A stretch of 64,000 nucleotides of DNA from Brevundimonas subvibrioides. Lineage in GTDB: Bacteria; Pseudomonadota; Alphaproteobacteria; Caulobacterales; Caulobacteraceae. The DNA is taken from NCBI GenBank assembly GCA_002280475.1, contig NCEB01000003.1, positions 120,506 to 184,505 on the forward strand. Reading direction: 5' to 3'. The notes beneath the pieces are model-generated. The model searched no databases, was not told where the DNA came from, and saw nothing but the letters and a program-made list of their open reading frames with translations. The position numbers and the translations under genes were made by a program. This document shows positions 51,972-63,497 of the stretch, piece after piece; within the stretch, counting starts at the first letter, position 1, and each line of letters begins with the position of its first letter.

Positions 51972-54900
51972 CAGACGGCGCTCGCCACGCTTCGGATCTG
52001 GCCGTTGGCGATGGTCAGCTTGGCGAAGGTCCAGCCGGTGCCGGAGGCCTCGATCTCGTCGACGGCGTTGCGGACGCCCTCGACCAGGGCCTGGCGCGGG
52101 CCGATCCAGGCATCGACCGCCGCTTCGGCCGTAGCCTCGGAATCGCCGACCACGGCCGGGGACGCCGCCGCGACCGCCTGGGTCAGCACGACCTGCTCGC
52201 CCATCAGGTCCTCGATCAGGCGGCGCACGGCCAGCCGGTCGAAATGGTCGCCGGAGGGAACCGCCCCCGCCGCCGCCCGCAGGCGGTCGAAGTCGAAGGC
52301 GGCGCCGACCTGGTGATACAGCCGCGCCATCCGGGGTTCGGTCCACCCGGCGTCCTTGTCTTTGGCCTCTTTGGCCAGATCGCCGATGTCGGCGGTGGCG
52401 ACCAGGGGGCGGAGCATGGAGACCGTCTGGGCCAGGTCTTCGCCCACCCCCATGTCGGCGAACCGCTTCAGCCGGGCCGCGAGACGCTGCTGCTCGAAGC
52501 GCGACAGGACGTCTCCGCCCGCCGCCCTCAGGGCGTCGGCTGCGGGCCTATAGGCGTCGATCAGTCCGGCCACGCTGGTCCCCGACCGGCCCGCGCGGCG
52601 CGCCAGCCAAAAGGTTTGGCGACGCAGGACGGTGGCGATCTCCAGATACAGCGCGGTCTGGGTCTCGGCCGGGACCTTCAGGTCCAGGGCGCCGACGGCG
52701 TCCCAGGCTTCGTCCAGGCGGAACACCCGGCGCGCCGCCTCGAAGGCGATGACCAGGGCGGTCGTGTCGCATCCGGCCGCGCCCCGCAGACGATCCGGGA
52801 AGGTCGGCCCCGCCATGTTGACGATCTCGTTGGACAGGACCGTGGCGATGATGTCGCGCCGCAGCCTGTGCCCGCGCATCTGGTCCTCGAACCGCGCCAG
52901 CGCGCCGGGGAAATAGCGGACCAGGGTTTCCTCGAAGAAGGGGTCCTCCGGCGCGGCCGAGGCCACGATCTCGTCGGACAGCTCCAGCTTGGAATAGGCC
53001 ATCAGCACGGCCAGTTCCGGCCGCGTCAGGGCCTGCCCGGCCGTCTTCATCTCTTGGACGCGGGCATCGTTCGGAAGACCCTCGACCTTGCGGTCCAGCT
53101 TCCCGCGCGCCGTCAGCGCCTGCATGAACCGCTGCTGGCTGTCGAGCGCCCCGGCCCCTTCCGCCTGTTGCAGGGTCAGGGCCAGGGTCTGGTCGTAGTT
53201 GTGCTCCAGGACCTTCTCGCCGACCTCGTCTGTCATTGACGCCAGCAGGGGCACCCGCTCCTCCAGCGGCAGGACCCCGTTGGTCACGGCCGAGCCGATC
53301 AGGATCTTGATGTTGACCTCGTGGTCGGACGTGTCGACCCCGGCCGAGTTGTCGATGGCGTCGGTGTTGATCCGGCCGCCGCCGGCCGCGAAGGCGATGC
53401 GGCCGGCCTGGGTGAAGCCGAGGTTGGCGCCCTCCCCGACGACCTTGGCCCGCAGCTCGTCGGCGTTGATCCGCAGGGCGTCGGTGCCCTTGTCGCCGAC
53501 CTGGGCGTCGGTCTCGGCCGCAGACTTCACATAGGTGCCGATGCCGCCAAGATAGAGCAGCTCGGCCGGGGCCTTCAGAATGGCGCGGATCAGGCTGACC
53601 GGATCCAGCACATCGTCGGCGACGTCCAGCGCGGCCTTGATCTCCGGCGTCAGTTCGATCGACTTGGCCGAGCGGGAGAAGACCCCGCCGCCTTTCGAGA
53701 TCAGGGCCTTGTCGTAGTCCTGCCAGGACGAGCGGGGCAGCTGGAACAGACGATTCCGCTCGTCCCACGACCGGGCCGGATCGGGGGTCGGATCGATGAA
53801 GATGTCGCGGTGGTCGAAGGCCGCGACCAGTTTCGACGCCCTGGACAGCAGCAGGCCATTGCCGAACACGTCGCCCGACATGTCGCCGACGCCGACGACG
53901 GTGAAGGGCTCGGTCTGGATGTCCTTGCCGATCTCGCGGAAATGGCGCTTGACCGCCTCCCAGGCCCCGCGGGCGGTGATGCCCATGGCCTTGTGGTCGT
54001 AGCCGACCGACCCGCCGGAGGCGAAGGCGTCGTCCAGCCAGAAGCCGTAGGCGGCCGAGACGCCATTGGCGATGTCGGAAAACGTCGCCGTGCCCTTGTC
54101 GGCGGCCACGACCAGATAGGGGTCGTCGCCCTCGAAGGCGACGACATTGGCTGGATGCACCACCGACCCATCTGCGGCGATGGTGTCAGTGATGTCGAGC
54201 AGGCCGGACAGGAAGGTCCTGTAGGCGCGGATGGCCTCGGCTTGCTGGGCGTCGCGGTCTCCGCCGGCGCGGACGATGCGTGACAGGTATTTGGGGAAGA
54301 AGCCGCCCTTGGAGCCGACCGGCACGATCACGGCGTTCTTGACCTGCTGGGCCTTCACCAGCCCCAGGACCTCGGTGCGGAAGTCGTCGCGGCGATCGGA
54401 CCAGCGCAGGCCCCCGCGCGCCACCGGCCCGAAGCGCAGGTGAACGCCTTCGACGTGCGGCGCCCAGACGAAGATCTCGCGATAGGGTTTGGGCAGGGGC
54501 AGGTCGTCCAGCTCGCGCGACGCGATCTTGATCGAGATGTGCGGCTTGGCCTCGCCGTCGGCGCCGACCTGATAGTAGTTGGTCCGCTTGATCGCGCCGA
54601 TCAGGGCGGCGAGACGACGCAGCGCCCGGTCGTGATCCAGGCTCTTCACCCCCATCAGCAGACTGGTGATCTTGGCGTCCAACTCCGCGGCCTGGTTCGC
54701 GCGATCCTCGGCGGCCCCCTCTTGGGCGGGGTCGAACTTGCAGGCGAACAGGCTGATCAGGGCGCGGGCGATGTCCGGATAGTCCCGCAGGGCCTCTTCC
54801 TGGGTCCCCTGCGAAGGGTCGAGGCCCGTCTGCTGGCGATAGCGGGCCAGGGTGCGGATCAGGGCCGCCTCGCGCCAATCGACGCCCAGTTCGATCACCA

Positions 54901-56869
54901 GGCGGTTGAAGCCGTCGCTCTCGGTCCGGCCGGTCCAGACCGCCGCGAAAGCGGTCTCGAAGGGGCCCTTCATGTCGGCGAAGGCCAGGGCCTCGCCACG
55001 CGGGTCCTCCAGCAGGAACTCATGGACGTGGATTTCGCCGCCGCCGGTGGGCCGGATGGCGTGGCCGAACTCCTCCAGCGTCTTCAGCCCCATGTCGGCC
55101 AGTACCGGCAGGACATCGGACAAGGGCACGGCGGCGCCCCGGTGGTAGAGCTTGAAGCGGAACTGAAGCGGCGAATCCCCGGCCGTCCGGAAGGCCCGCA
55201 CGGCGACGGGCGCGCCCTCGCTCAGGCGGTCGAACTCCTGCAGGTCGGTCACTGCCTCGGCGGCGTCGTAGCGGGCGCGGTAACCGGGATCGAAGGCCTC
55301 GGCCCAGCGGCTGCTGAGAGCCCCGATCTCGGCGTCGTCGATGTCGGCGGCGCGCAGGGCGCCTTCGAACCGGTCGACCCAGCCGCGACCGGCCTCGGTG
55401 ACTTCAGCCTCCAGGGCGCGCGCGTCCGGCGTCGGATGGTCGCCCGGCGTGACGCCGACGATGTAGTGAATCCGCACGAGGGGGGCATCCGACAACTGCG
55501 GATACCAGGCCGACAGCCGCCCGCCCCAGGCGCGCGCCAGAATCCGCCCGACCCGCTCGCGGACCCCGGCGTCGTAGCGTTCACGCGGGATGAAGGCGAG
55601 GATCGAGACGAACCGGTCGAACGGGTCCTTCCTCGTGAACATCTTGATCCGGGGTCGGTCGTACAGGTGCAGGATGCCCAGCGCCGTTTCCAGCAACTCG
55701 TCCTCGGTGATCTGGAAGAGCTCGTCCCGGGGATAGTTCTCCAGGATGTTCTTCAGCCGCTTCTCGTTGTGGCTGCCGGGGGCCTTGGCGGCGCGGGCCA
55801 GCGCGTTGGCGACCTTGCGCCGGATCAGGGGCACTTGCGACGCGGCCCGATCATAGGCTTCGGCCGTGAACAGGCCCACGAAGCGGGTCTCGCCCGACGG
55901 GCGGCCATCCTCTCCGAACCGCTTGACCCCGACATAGTCCATATAGGCCCGCCGGTGGACGCGGCTGCGAAGGTTCGCCTTGGCCACGGTGACGGGCTCG
56001 GACAGGTCGATCTGCCGCTTCATCTGGGCGGTCAGGACAGCGGGCTCGGAGGTCCGACGCAGCACAGTGCGATCCGGATCGCGCAGGACGCCGACCCCGG
56101 CCGTCGACTGGTCCAGCGGGGCCTCCGCCGCATAGCCGCCGTCCTTGGTGCGCGGATAGTCGTAGTCGCGCGCGCCCAGAAACACGAAGTGGTCGTCGTT
56201 GAGCCAGCGCAGGAAGGCCAGGTTTTCCGCCACCACCTCGGGATCGATGCCGCCCGTCCGGGCCTCCAGGTGGGCCACCGAGCGGTCCATCAGGGCGCTC
56301 ATCTGGCCGAAGTCGGCGACGGCCAGATGCACGTCCGCCAGCGCCGTCTCGACCGCCGCCTTCACGGCTTCGCGCCGCTCGATGGGCAGGGGATCCAGCA
56401 CCACGACGATCAGGGATTCCCGGACGTCGCCGCCACCCGCCTTGCGCGACCCGTCGGCCTGGCGCGCCAGGGACAGCACCGGGTGGAACAGGGCGCGCAC
56501 CGAGACCCCGGTATCGGCCAGTTCGCCCATGACGCTGTCGACCAGGAACGGCCGATCATCCTGAACGATGCGCAGCACGTCGTAGGGCGTCGCGCGCCCG
56601 CCCGCCCCGACCAGCGGCTCGACCCCCACGCGGGGGGCCTCGCCGAGGGCCCGGCGCTCGCTCCAGCGCCAGGCGTCGGCGAGCACCCAGGCGACGTCGT
56701 CGATCGACAGCTCCGGTGTCTCGTCCTCGGCATAGTCCTCGAAGGATTGATCGACGAAAGACTGCTCCAGCCCGTCCAGCGGGCCCCCGTCCCCCCTCGC
56801 CCGGGCGAAAGCCGCCCTCAGACCCTCCGCGCCGGAGGAAAAGCCAGGGGTGGAGGTGTCGCCGGACAT
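51971..56869 (-). CDS. gdhZ: NAD-specific glutamate dehydrogenase, giant type
   Basis: 1632 aa, the typical length of the large (about 180 kDa) bacterial GDH. The N-terminal ACT-like and regulatory modules reach to about 700. Catalytic core includes VARGGLRWSDRRDDFRTEVL, GLVKAQQVKNAVIVPVGSKG with the active lysine, then VVGVGDMSGDVFGNG and VGEGANLGFTQAGRI. Converts glutamate to 2-oxoglutarate and ammonia with NAD. In Caulobacter the orthologue also tunes cell division. No paralogue in this window. Confidence 0.97.
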   Translation of the reverse strand: MSGDTSTPGFSSGAEGLRAAFARARGDGGPLDGLEQSFVDQSFEDYAEDETPELSIDDVAWVLADAWRWSERRALGEAPRVGVEPLVGAGGRATPYDVLRIVQDDRPFLVDSVMGELADTGVSVRALFHPVLSLARQADGSRKAGGGDVRESLIVVVLDPLPIERREAVKAAVETALADVHLAVADFGQMSALMDRSVAHLEARTGGIDPEVVAENLAFLRWLNDDHFVFLGARDYDYPRTKDGGYAAEAPLDQSTAGVGVLRDPDRTVLRRTSEPAVLTAQMKRQIDLSEPVTVAKANLRSRVHRRAYMDYVGVKRFGEDGRPSGETRFVGLFTAEAYDRAASQVPLIRRKVANALARAAKAPGSHNEKRLKNILENYPRDELFQITEDELLETALGILHLYDRPRIKMFTRKDPFDRFVSILAFIPRERYDAGVRERVGRILARAWGGRLSAWYPQLSDAPLVRIHYIVGVTPGDHPTPDARALEAEVTEAGRGWVDRFEGALRAADIDDAEIGALSSRWAEAFDPGYRARYDAAEAVTDLQEFDRLSEGAPVAVRAFRTAGDSPLQFRFKLYHRGAAVPLSDVLPVLADMGLKTLEEFGHAIRPTGGGEIHVHEFLLEDPRGEALAFADMKGPFETAFAAVWTGRTESDGFNRLVIELGVDWREAALIRTLARYRQQTGLDPSQGTQEEALRDYPDIARALISLFACKFDPAQEGAAEDRANQAAELDAKITSLLMGVKSLDHDRALRRLAALIGAIKRTNYYQVGADGEAKPHISIKIASRELDDLPLPKPYREIFVWAPHVEGVHLRFGPVARGGLRWSDRRDDFRTEVLGLVKAQQVKNAVIVPVGSKGGFFPKYLSRIVRAGGDRDAQQAEAIRAYRTFLSGLLDITDTIAADGSVVHPANVVAFEGDDPYLVVAADKGTATFSDIANGVSAAYGFWLDDAFASGGSVGYDHKAMGITARGAWEAVKRHFREIGKDIQTEPFTVVGVGDMSGDVFGNGLLLSRASKLVAAFDHRDIFIDPTPDPARSWDERNRLFQLPRSSWQDYDKALISKGGGVFSRSAKSIELTPEIKAALDVADDVLDPVSLIRAILKAPAELLYLGGIGTYVKSAAETDAQVGDKGTDALRINADELRAKVVGEGANLGFTQAGRIAFAAGGGRINTDAIDNSAGVDTSDHEVNIKILIGSAVTNGVLPLEERVPLLASMTDEVGEKVLEHNYDQTLALTLQQAEGAGALDSQQRFMQALTARGKLDRKVEGLPNDARVQEMKTAGQALTRPELAVLMAYSKLELSDEIVASAAPEDPFFEETLVRYFPGALARFEDQMRGHRLRRDIIATVLSNEIVNMAGPTFPDRLRGAAGCDTTALVIAFEAARRVFRLDEAWDAVGALDLKVPAETQTALYLEIATVLRRQTFWLARRAGRSGTSVAGLIDAYRPAADALRAAGGDVLSRFEQQRLAARLKRFADMGVGEDLAQTVSMLRPLVATADIGDLAKEAKDKDAGWTEPRMARLYHQVGAAFDFDRLRAAAGAVPSGDHFDRLAVRRLIEDLMGEQVVLTQAVAAASPAVVGDSEATAEAAVDAWIGPRQALVEGVRNAVDEIEASGTGWTFAKLTIANGQIRSVASAV

Positions 56870-56954
56870 GGGCAGGTCTCGTTCAGCGCGGCCTCGATGC
56901 GGCCGCCGGTCGCAGACCCCGGCAATAGGCCCGCCCGCGTCCGCCGGGAAGCCC

Positions 56955-56992
56955 CGAAAAGAAAAGGCCGCCGGACGGGCGTCCGACGGCCT
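56955..56992 (-). terminator. Intrinsic terminator downstream of the AI-2E permease gene
   Basis: Stem AGGCCGCCGGAC (56965-56976)/GTCCGACGGCCT (56981-56992), one mismatch, loop GGGC. Followed on the minus strand by TTTTCTTTTC (56964-56955). Ends transcription from the 58264-57119 gene before gdhZ. Confidence 0.75.
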
Positions 56993-57034
56993 CTCTTCAA
57001 GCCGGCGCTGGAGGGGGGTGGCGCCGACCGATGC

Positions 57035-57071
57035 CGTCGCGGCCTGGGAGGGGGAGGGGTAGGCCGCGACG
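57035..57071. repeat. Hairpin with a G-rich (or C-rich on minus strand) loop
   Basis: CGTCGCGGCCT (57035-57045) and AGGCCGCGACG (57061-57071), perfect 11-bp stem. The loop is GGGAGGGGGAGGGGT; on the minus strand it reads ACCCCTCCCCCTCCC, an anti-Shine-Dalgarno-like pyrimidine run. Lies between the permease stop and the terminator, so it is in the 3' UTR of that gene. Confidence 0.6.
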
Positions 57072-57118
57072 TCTGAGTGGCAGATGGGCGCCGAATGGGG
57101 CGATGCAAGGGCACCGGT

Positions 57119-58264
57119 TCAGGGCTCGGCGGCTTGCTGGCGCGGCGGTTTGACGCGGGCCGGACGGCGCGCGGGCGGCGCGTGGTGGGGATCCTGATCC
57201 TCGTCCTCATAGGGTCGCCCGTTCCCGGACAGCAGGACGGCGATCCAGCGCGATCCCTTGAACTCCGCCAGGATGGCCATGGCCATGACCAGCAGCGGCG
57301 TCGACAGGAACATGCCGACCACGCCCCACATCTTGCCCCACAGCGCCAGAGCCAGCAGGACGGCGACCGGATCGACGTTCTGGTTGTCGCCTTGCATCCG
57401 CGGCTGAACCAGGTTGCCGACGACGAAAAGGATGATCTGCAGTCCGACCAGCAGGATCAGCGCAGGCCAGTAGGTGGGAAATTGCACCAGGGCGAACAGC
57501 GGCGGCGCCAGGCCGGCGACCGCCCCGCCCAGAACCGGGATGAAGCCGACGATGAAGATGATGAAGGTCCAGAACTCGGCGTGCTCCAGGCCGACGACCC
57601 GCATCAGGATCCAGGCCGCCGCGCAGATGATGACGCCCGTCACCGCCTGGACCCACAGATAGCCCTCGACGCCGCCGCGCACGCGCTGGAACACTTCCAG
57701 CGCCTCGCTGCGCTGCTCCCGGTGCGGAAACATGGCCACGATCTTGCGGCGGAACCCGGCCTGGGAGGCCAGAAGAAACCCCAGATAGACCATGACGAAG
57801 AAGGCGCCCGAGGCCACGCCCTGCATCTGAAACGCCAGGCTGGTCAGATAGCCGCGCAGGTCGACGCCGGCGATGAGATCGGCCGCCGTCGGCGCCGCCT
57901 CCATGCCGAACAGGCCGGCCCCATCCGCGATGATGGCGTCGATCCGGGGCCCGATGCCGCTGGAGACGCCGGACATGTCGGTGAAGAAGCCTGCCGCCCC
58001 GTTCACGATGAAGGCGATGATACCGAAGAAGGCCACGACCACCAGCGACAGGGCCGCGATCCCGGCCGTGTGGTCGGGAAGCGTCGTGTGCTCCTCGATC
58101 ACCCGCTTCACCCCGTCGATCATGATCATCAGGAAGATGGCCATGGCCAGGGGCGTCAGGATGTCCCTGAGCCAGTACAGAGCGGCCCCCACGGCCACGA
58201 CCGCCAGGGTCACCAGGGCGTTGCGGGCGACGGTCGAGGTCGGAATGGCGATGGGCGACTTCAT
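57119..58264 (-). CDS. AI-2E family transporter (TqsA/PerM-like)
   Basis: 381 aa from ATG 58264; about eight membrane helices. LRDILTPLAMAIFLMIMIDG start and FIPVLGGAVAGLAPPLFALV, QIILFVVGNLVQPRMQG, WGVVGMFLSTPLLVM blocks match the family. Some members export the signal AI-2, others are Na/H antiporters; substrate not known here. The tail is basic and proline-rich. Confidence 0.92.
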   Translation of the reverse strand: MKSPIAIPTSTVARNALVTLAVVAVGAALYWLRDILTPLAMAIFLMIMIDGVKRVIEEHTTLPDHTAGIAALSLVVVAFFGIIAFIVNGAAGFFTDMSGVSSGIGPRIDAIIADGAGLFGMEAAPTAADLIAGVDLRGYLTSLAFQMQGVASGAFFVMVYLGFLLASQAGFRRKIVAMFPHREQRSEALEVFQRVRGGVEGYLWVQAVTGVIICAAAWILMRVVGLEHAEFWTFIIFIVGFIPVLGGAVAGLAPPLFALVQFPTYWPALILLVGLQIILFVVGNLVQPRMQGDNQNVDPVAVLLALALWGKMWGVVGMFLSTPLLVMAMAILAEFKGSRWIAVLLSGNGRPYEDEDQDPHHAPPARRPARVKPPRQQAAEP

Positions 58265-58368
58265 GCGGTGGACTGTCAGGCCCGCCGCCGGGCCGGTCAA
58301 CCGGCGATCGTCTGGCGGCGTGGTTTCGGCTCGGCTAAGCAGGGCGGGCCCCCACGGAGACTCCCAAG

Positions 58369-59876
<1,508 letters not shown>

Positions 59877-59880
<4 letters not shown>

Positions 59881-60383
59881 TTCGAGGCGCGTCGCTGACC
59901 GAAGGTGGGGGCCGCCGCCTTCTGTTCCGCCCAGTAGGACGGCCCGTCGTCGGGCTTGAACATGGTGCGCGCCGTGCCGTCTTCGGCCACCACGGCGAAG
60001 GTGTTGGTCGAGGCCTGATAGAGCAGGGTGTCGCCGTTCGGCCGGGTCGCGCGATCGGTGTCCGCCGGCGGCGTGCGCGTGAAGGCGACGACCTTGGTCA
60101 GGAACTCCTCGGGCGATCGCGCGTCGAAATCCGCGCCGTTGCGCTCATACAGGCGCTGAATCTTTTCATCGACGGTCTCGCGACGGTTCGCCGTGATCGG
60201 ACCGGGCGCTTCGGCCGGCGCGGTCGCTCCGCTCGCGGCCGTCCCTGCCGTCGTGGCCGTCATCAGCACCTCGGACGACACCGACGTGCGCTCCCGCGTT
60301 TCGACCGCGGAGGCCCCGTCGCCACAGCCCGCCAGGGCCACCGTCCCGGCCACGGCGGCCAGGATCAATATCGTCTTCGTCAT
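59877..60383 (-). CDS. Putative lipoprotein
   Basis: 168 aa. Signal sequence with lipobox LAGC (C20), a Ser/Thr/Ala-rich linker to about 60, and a conserved-looking C-terminal half (ETVDEKIQRLYERNGADFDA, EEFLTKVVAFTRTPP, NTFAVVAEDGTARTMFKPDDG). No known domain. Likely in outer or inner membrane. Confidence 0.75.
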
Positions 60384-60493
60384 CTCACCCTCCGTGAAAC
60401 CCGCAAAACGACGTTAGACACAGGTCTGATGTTCCTGCAATGTTCTTTTTGACGGAGGTCGACGCGCGCGTGCGGCGGCGCTAGACGGACGCC

Positions 60494-61714
60494 ATGTCCG
60501 AACCCGCCCTTCATGGCCGCAAGATCCTGCTGATCGTGGGCGGCGGCATCGCGGCCTACAAGTCGCTGGAACTCGTGCGGCTGCTCAAGAAGGCGGGGGC
60601 CGAGGTGCGGTCCATCCTGACCGAGAGCGGGGCGGCGTTCGTCACGCCGCTGTCGCTGGCGGCCCTGACCGGCCACCCGGTGCGGATGGGACTGTTTCTG
60701 CCTGACGAAGAGACGACCATGGGCCATATCGAGCTGTCGCGCTGGGCCGATCTGGTGGTCGTGGCCCCTGCGACCGCCGGCTTGATCGCCAAGGCCGCCA
60801 ACGGCCTGGCCGACGACCTGGCCTCCACCACCCTGCTGGCGACCGACAAGCGGGTGCTGCTGGCCCCGGCCATGAATGTGCGAATGTGGCTGCATCCGGC
60901 GGTGCGGGCCAATGTCGAGCGGCTGAAAAGCTTCCCCGGCCTGCACGGCATGGCGGTGGTCGGCCCGGATGAGGGCGAGATGGCCTGCGGCGAGTTCGGG
61001 CCGGGCCGCATGGCGGAACCGGCGGCGATCCTGCTGGCCATCGCGGGCCTGCTGAGCGGCCCCGACGCGCGTCCCCTGACGGGCAAACGCGCCGTGGTGA
61101 CCGCCGGGCCGACGTTCGAGCCGATCGACCCCGTGCGAGGCCTGACCAACCGCTCCAGCGGCAAGCAGGGATACGCCATCGCCGCCGCCCTGGCCGAGCG
61201 GGGGGCGCGGGTGACCCTGGTCTCCGGTCCGACCGGGCTTGCGACGCCCGTCGGTGTCACGCGGATCGAGGTCGAAACGGCGCTGGAGATGCAGGCCGCC
61301 ACCCACGCCGCCCTGCCCGCCCACATCGCTGTCCTGTCGGCGGCCGTCGCCGACTGGCGCGTCGACACGGTGGCCGGCGGCAAGATCAAGAAGGCCCCCG
61401 GCGGCCCGCCCACTCTGGCCCTGATCGAGAACCCCGACATCCTGGCGGGTCTGGCCAAGCCCGGCCCTCTGCGCCCGGCCCTGGTGATCGGCTTCGCCGC
61501 CGAGACGACCGACCTTGAGGCCAACGCCCGGGCCAAGCTGTCGCGAAAGGGTTGCGACTGGATCGTCGGCAACGACGTCTCGGCCGACGTGTTCGGGGCC
61601 GATGGGAACACCGTGCTGCTGGTGACGAAGTCCGGCGCCGAGCCCTGGCCCCGCTTGTCCAAGGCGGAGGTGGCGACCCGGCTGGCCGATCGGATCGCCG
61701 ATCATTTCGGCTGA
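60494..61714 (+). CDS. coaBC: Bifunctional phosphopantothenoylcysteine synthetase/decarboxylase
   Basis: 406 aa. CoaC part (1-190): FMN flavoprotein with [41 protein letters not shown] and [14 protein letters not shown]. CoaB part: [24 protein letters not shown], [12 protein letters not shown], and [20 protein letters not shown] with CTP-binding lysine. Makes 4'-phosphopantetheine; coaE in the same window performs the last CoA step. Confidence 0.97.
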   Translation: MSEPALHGRKILLIVGGGIAAYKSLELVRLLKKAGAEVRSILTESGAAFVTPLSLAALTGHPVRMGLFLPDEETTMGHIELSRWADLVVVAPATAGLIAKAANGLADDLASTTLLATDKRVLLAPAMNVRMWLHPAVRANVERLKSFPGLHGMAVVGPDEGEMACGEFGPGRMAEPAAILLAIAGLLSGPDARPLTGKRAVVTAGPTFEPIDPVRGLTNRSSGKQGYAIAAALAERGARVTLVSGPTGLATPVGVTRIEVETALEMQAATHAALPAHIAVLSAAVADWRVDTVAGGKIKKAPGGPPTLALIENPDILAGLAKPGPLRPALVIGFAAETTDLEANARAKLSRKGCDWIVGNDVSADVFGADGNTVLLVTKSGAEPWPRLSKAEVATRLADRIADHFG

Positions 61715-61724
61715 TCGGCCGAGT

Positions 61725-61733
61725 TTATCCACA
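61725..61733 (+). promoter_or_regulatory. Consensus DnaA box upstream of dut
   Basis: TTATCCACA, a perfect 9/9 match, 113 bp before dut. A GANTC site (GACTC, 61765-61769) lies downstream. Together they hint at replication-linked control. Confidence 0.7.
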
Positions 61734-61845
61734 CCAAGACGCTGCTTGTCCCGGTGGCGGGCCTGACTCGACCCACAGCTGGGGGCGCCATTTCGCCCGC
61801 CACGCGCTAGGTCGGTTGGTCGAGATCGCCCGAAAGACCGCAGCC

Positions 61846-62295
61846 ATGACGTCAGTCCGCATCGAACGCCTTCCTCATGGCGAAGGGCTCGCCCTTCCGT
61901 CCTACGAGACCCTCGGTGCCGCCGGGATGGATCTTCGCGCCGCCGTGGACGGGGATGTCCCCCTCATTCTGGGTCCCGGCGCGCGGGCCCTTGTCCCGAC
62001 CGGCTTCAAGATGGCGTTGGAGCCGGGCTGGGAGGCGCAGGTCCGGCCGCGCTCCGGGCTGGCGCTCAAGCACGGGATCACCTGCCTCAACACGCCCGGC
62101 ACCATCGACAGCGACTATCGCGGCGAGGTCGGGGTGATCCTGGTCAACCTGGGGCAGGAGCCGTTCGTGATCCGGCGCGGCGAGCGGGTCGCCCAGATGG
62201 TGATCGCGCCGGTCGCCAAGGTCTCGGTCTTCGAGGTCGACACCCTGGACGAGACCGAGCGCGGTGCGGGCGGCTTCGGCTCGACGGGGCGATAG
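61846..62295 (+). CDS. dut: Deoxyuridine 5'-triphosphate nucleotidohydrolase
   Basis: 149 aa from ATG 61846. Removes dUTP and yields dUMP. All five motifs present: AGMDLRA (I), RPRSGLA (II), [17 protein letters not shown] (III), GERVAQMVI (IV), [10 protein letters not shown] (V). Trimeric family, usual length. The longer frame upstream has no support. Confidence 0.97.
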   Translation: MTSVRIERLPHGEGLALPSYETLGAAGMDLRAAVDGDVPLILGPGARALVPTGFKMALEPGWEAQVRPRSGLALKHGITCLNTPGTIDSDYRGEVGVILVNLGQEPFVIRRGERVAQMVIAPVAKVSVFEVDTLDETERGAGGFGSTGR

Positions 62296-62376
62296 GCGCG
62301 CATCCATTTCGAGAGACCGGCGTTAACCCTGCGAACGGCCAAGCTGGGCCGTGAGCAACGAACCGGAGCGTGAGTG

Positions 62377-62745
62377 ATGGAAGAGTTCTTCGCCCAGCTG
62401 GGCAATCTGCTGCAGGGGCTGCTGGCCCTGGCCGACAGCGGCTTCGACGGGGTGAACCAGGTGCTGGGCCTGATCATCGCCGCCGTGTTCGCCCTGTTCC
62501 TGATGGGCGCGTGGCGCGGCCTGTGGGGCGCGGCCTTCGGGGCCATGGTGGTCCACACCCTGGTCGAGGCGATCCGTCCCATGCTGGACGGCGGGGCCTT
62601 CCTGCTGCCCGACCTGACCGACGGTGGCTTCTGGCTGACGCGTCTGGCCCTGTTCCTGGGCTATGCGATCGTCATCGCCGTGTTCTTCTTCATCAAGACC
62701 CTGTTGACCGGCGGCTTCGGCCGTCGGCGGGCGCACGCCCACTGA
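62377..62745 (+). CDS. Small membrane protein of unknown function
   Basis: 122 aa from ATG 62377. Two to three predicted membrane helices (about 25-65 and 88-110: [40 protein letters not shown]), basic His-rich end. A TTAACC half-site (62325) precedes it. Ends in a good terminator. No family recognised. Confidence 0.75.
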   Translation: MEEFFAQLGNLLQGLLALADSGFDGVNQVLGLIIAAVFALFLMGAWRGLWGAAFGAMVVHTLVEAIRPMLDGGAFLLPDLTDGGFWLTRLALFLGYAIVIAVFFFIKTLLTGGFGRRRAHAH

Positions 62746-62751
62746 TCGATG

Positions 62752-62784
62752 AAGGGCGGGGGTTCGCCTCCGCCCTTTTCTTTC
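62752..62784 (+). terminator. Intrinsic terminator after the small membrane protein
   Basis: Stem AAGGGCGGGGG/CCTCCGCCCTT, one mismatch, TTCG loop, followed by TTTCTTTC. Separates the gene from rimP-nusA. Confidence 0.8.
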
Positions 62785-62903
62785 GCCGAGAGCGGGTCTA
62801 TAGGCGCTCTCACATCGTTAGACCGGCGTCCAACGGCGTCGTTCAAAGCGGCGGCCCTGGATGGCCGACCGCTTTTTCTTTTGCCCGAAACAGAACGCCT
62901 GCC

Positions 62904-63497
62904 GTGCGCGCCAAGACCGTTGAAGATCGCGAAATCCTGGAGCTGGTCGATCCCGTCGCGGACTCGATCGGGCTGGAGATCGTGCGCGTGCGGCTGATGG
63001 GCGGCACCCTGCGTCGCCGGCTGCAGGTCATGGCCGAACGCCCCGCCGACAACGACATCGCCGTCGAGGAATGCGCGCGCCTGAGCCGCGCCATGTCCGA
63101 GGTGCTGGACGCAGCCGATCCGATCGCGGGCGAATATCTGCTGGAGGTGTCGTCGCCCGGCATCGACCGGCCCCTGACGCGGCTGAAGGACTTCGACCTG
63201 TTCGAGGGGCTGGAGGCGCGGCTGGAGACCGACCGGATGATCGAGGGGCGCAAGCGCTTCAAGGGCATTCTGGCCGGGACCGAGGACCAGAACGTCGCCA
63301 TCGACCTGGACGGCGAGGACGAGACGGCCCTGATCCCCTTCGACTGGCTGGTCGAGGCCAAGCTGGTCATGAACGACGCCCTGTTGAAGCGCGGAGCCGC
63401 GATCCGCGCCGCGCGGGGCGAACCCGAAGACGACGGGCTCCCGCAGGGTGCGCCGGAAGACAAGACCAACATCAAGACCTCTGAGGACGACGCCTGA
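62904..63497 (+). CDS. rimP: Ribosome maturation factor RimP
   Basis: 197 aa from GTG 62904. Assists 30S assembly. [20 protein letters not shown] start and [19 protein letters not shown] are diagnostic. The tail ([20 protein letters not shown]) is acidic. Overlaps nusA by one base (TGATG). Confidence 0.95.
   Translation: MRAKTVEDREILELVDPVADSIGLEIVRVRLMGGTLRRRLQVMAERPADNDIAVEECARLSRAMSEVLDAADPIAGEYLLEVSSPGIDRPLTRLKDFDLFEGLEARLETDRMIEGRKRFKGILAGTEDQNVAIDLDGEDETALIPFDWLVEAKLVMNDALLKRGAAIRAARGEPEDDGLPQGAPEDKTNIKTSEDDA

Noticed and set aside
54440..57076. An 878-codon open frame on the plus strand
   Set aside because: Antisense to gdhZ, whose motifs are clear; repetitive R/G/H/Q composition typical of third-position GC shadowing.
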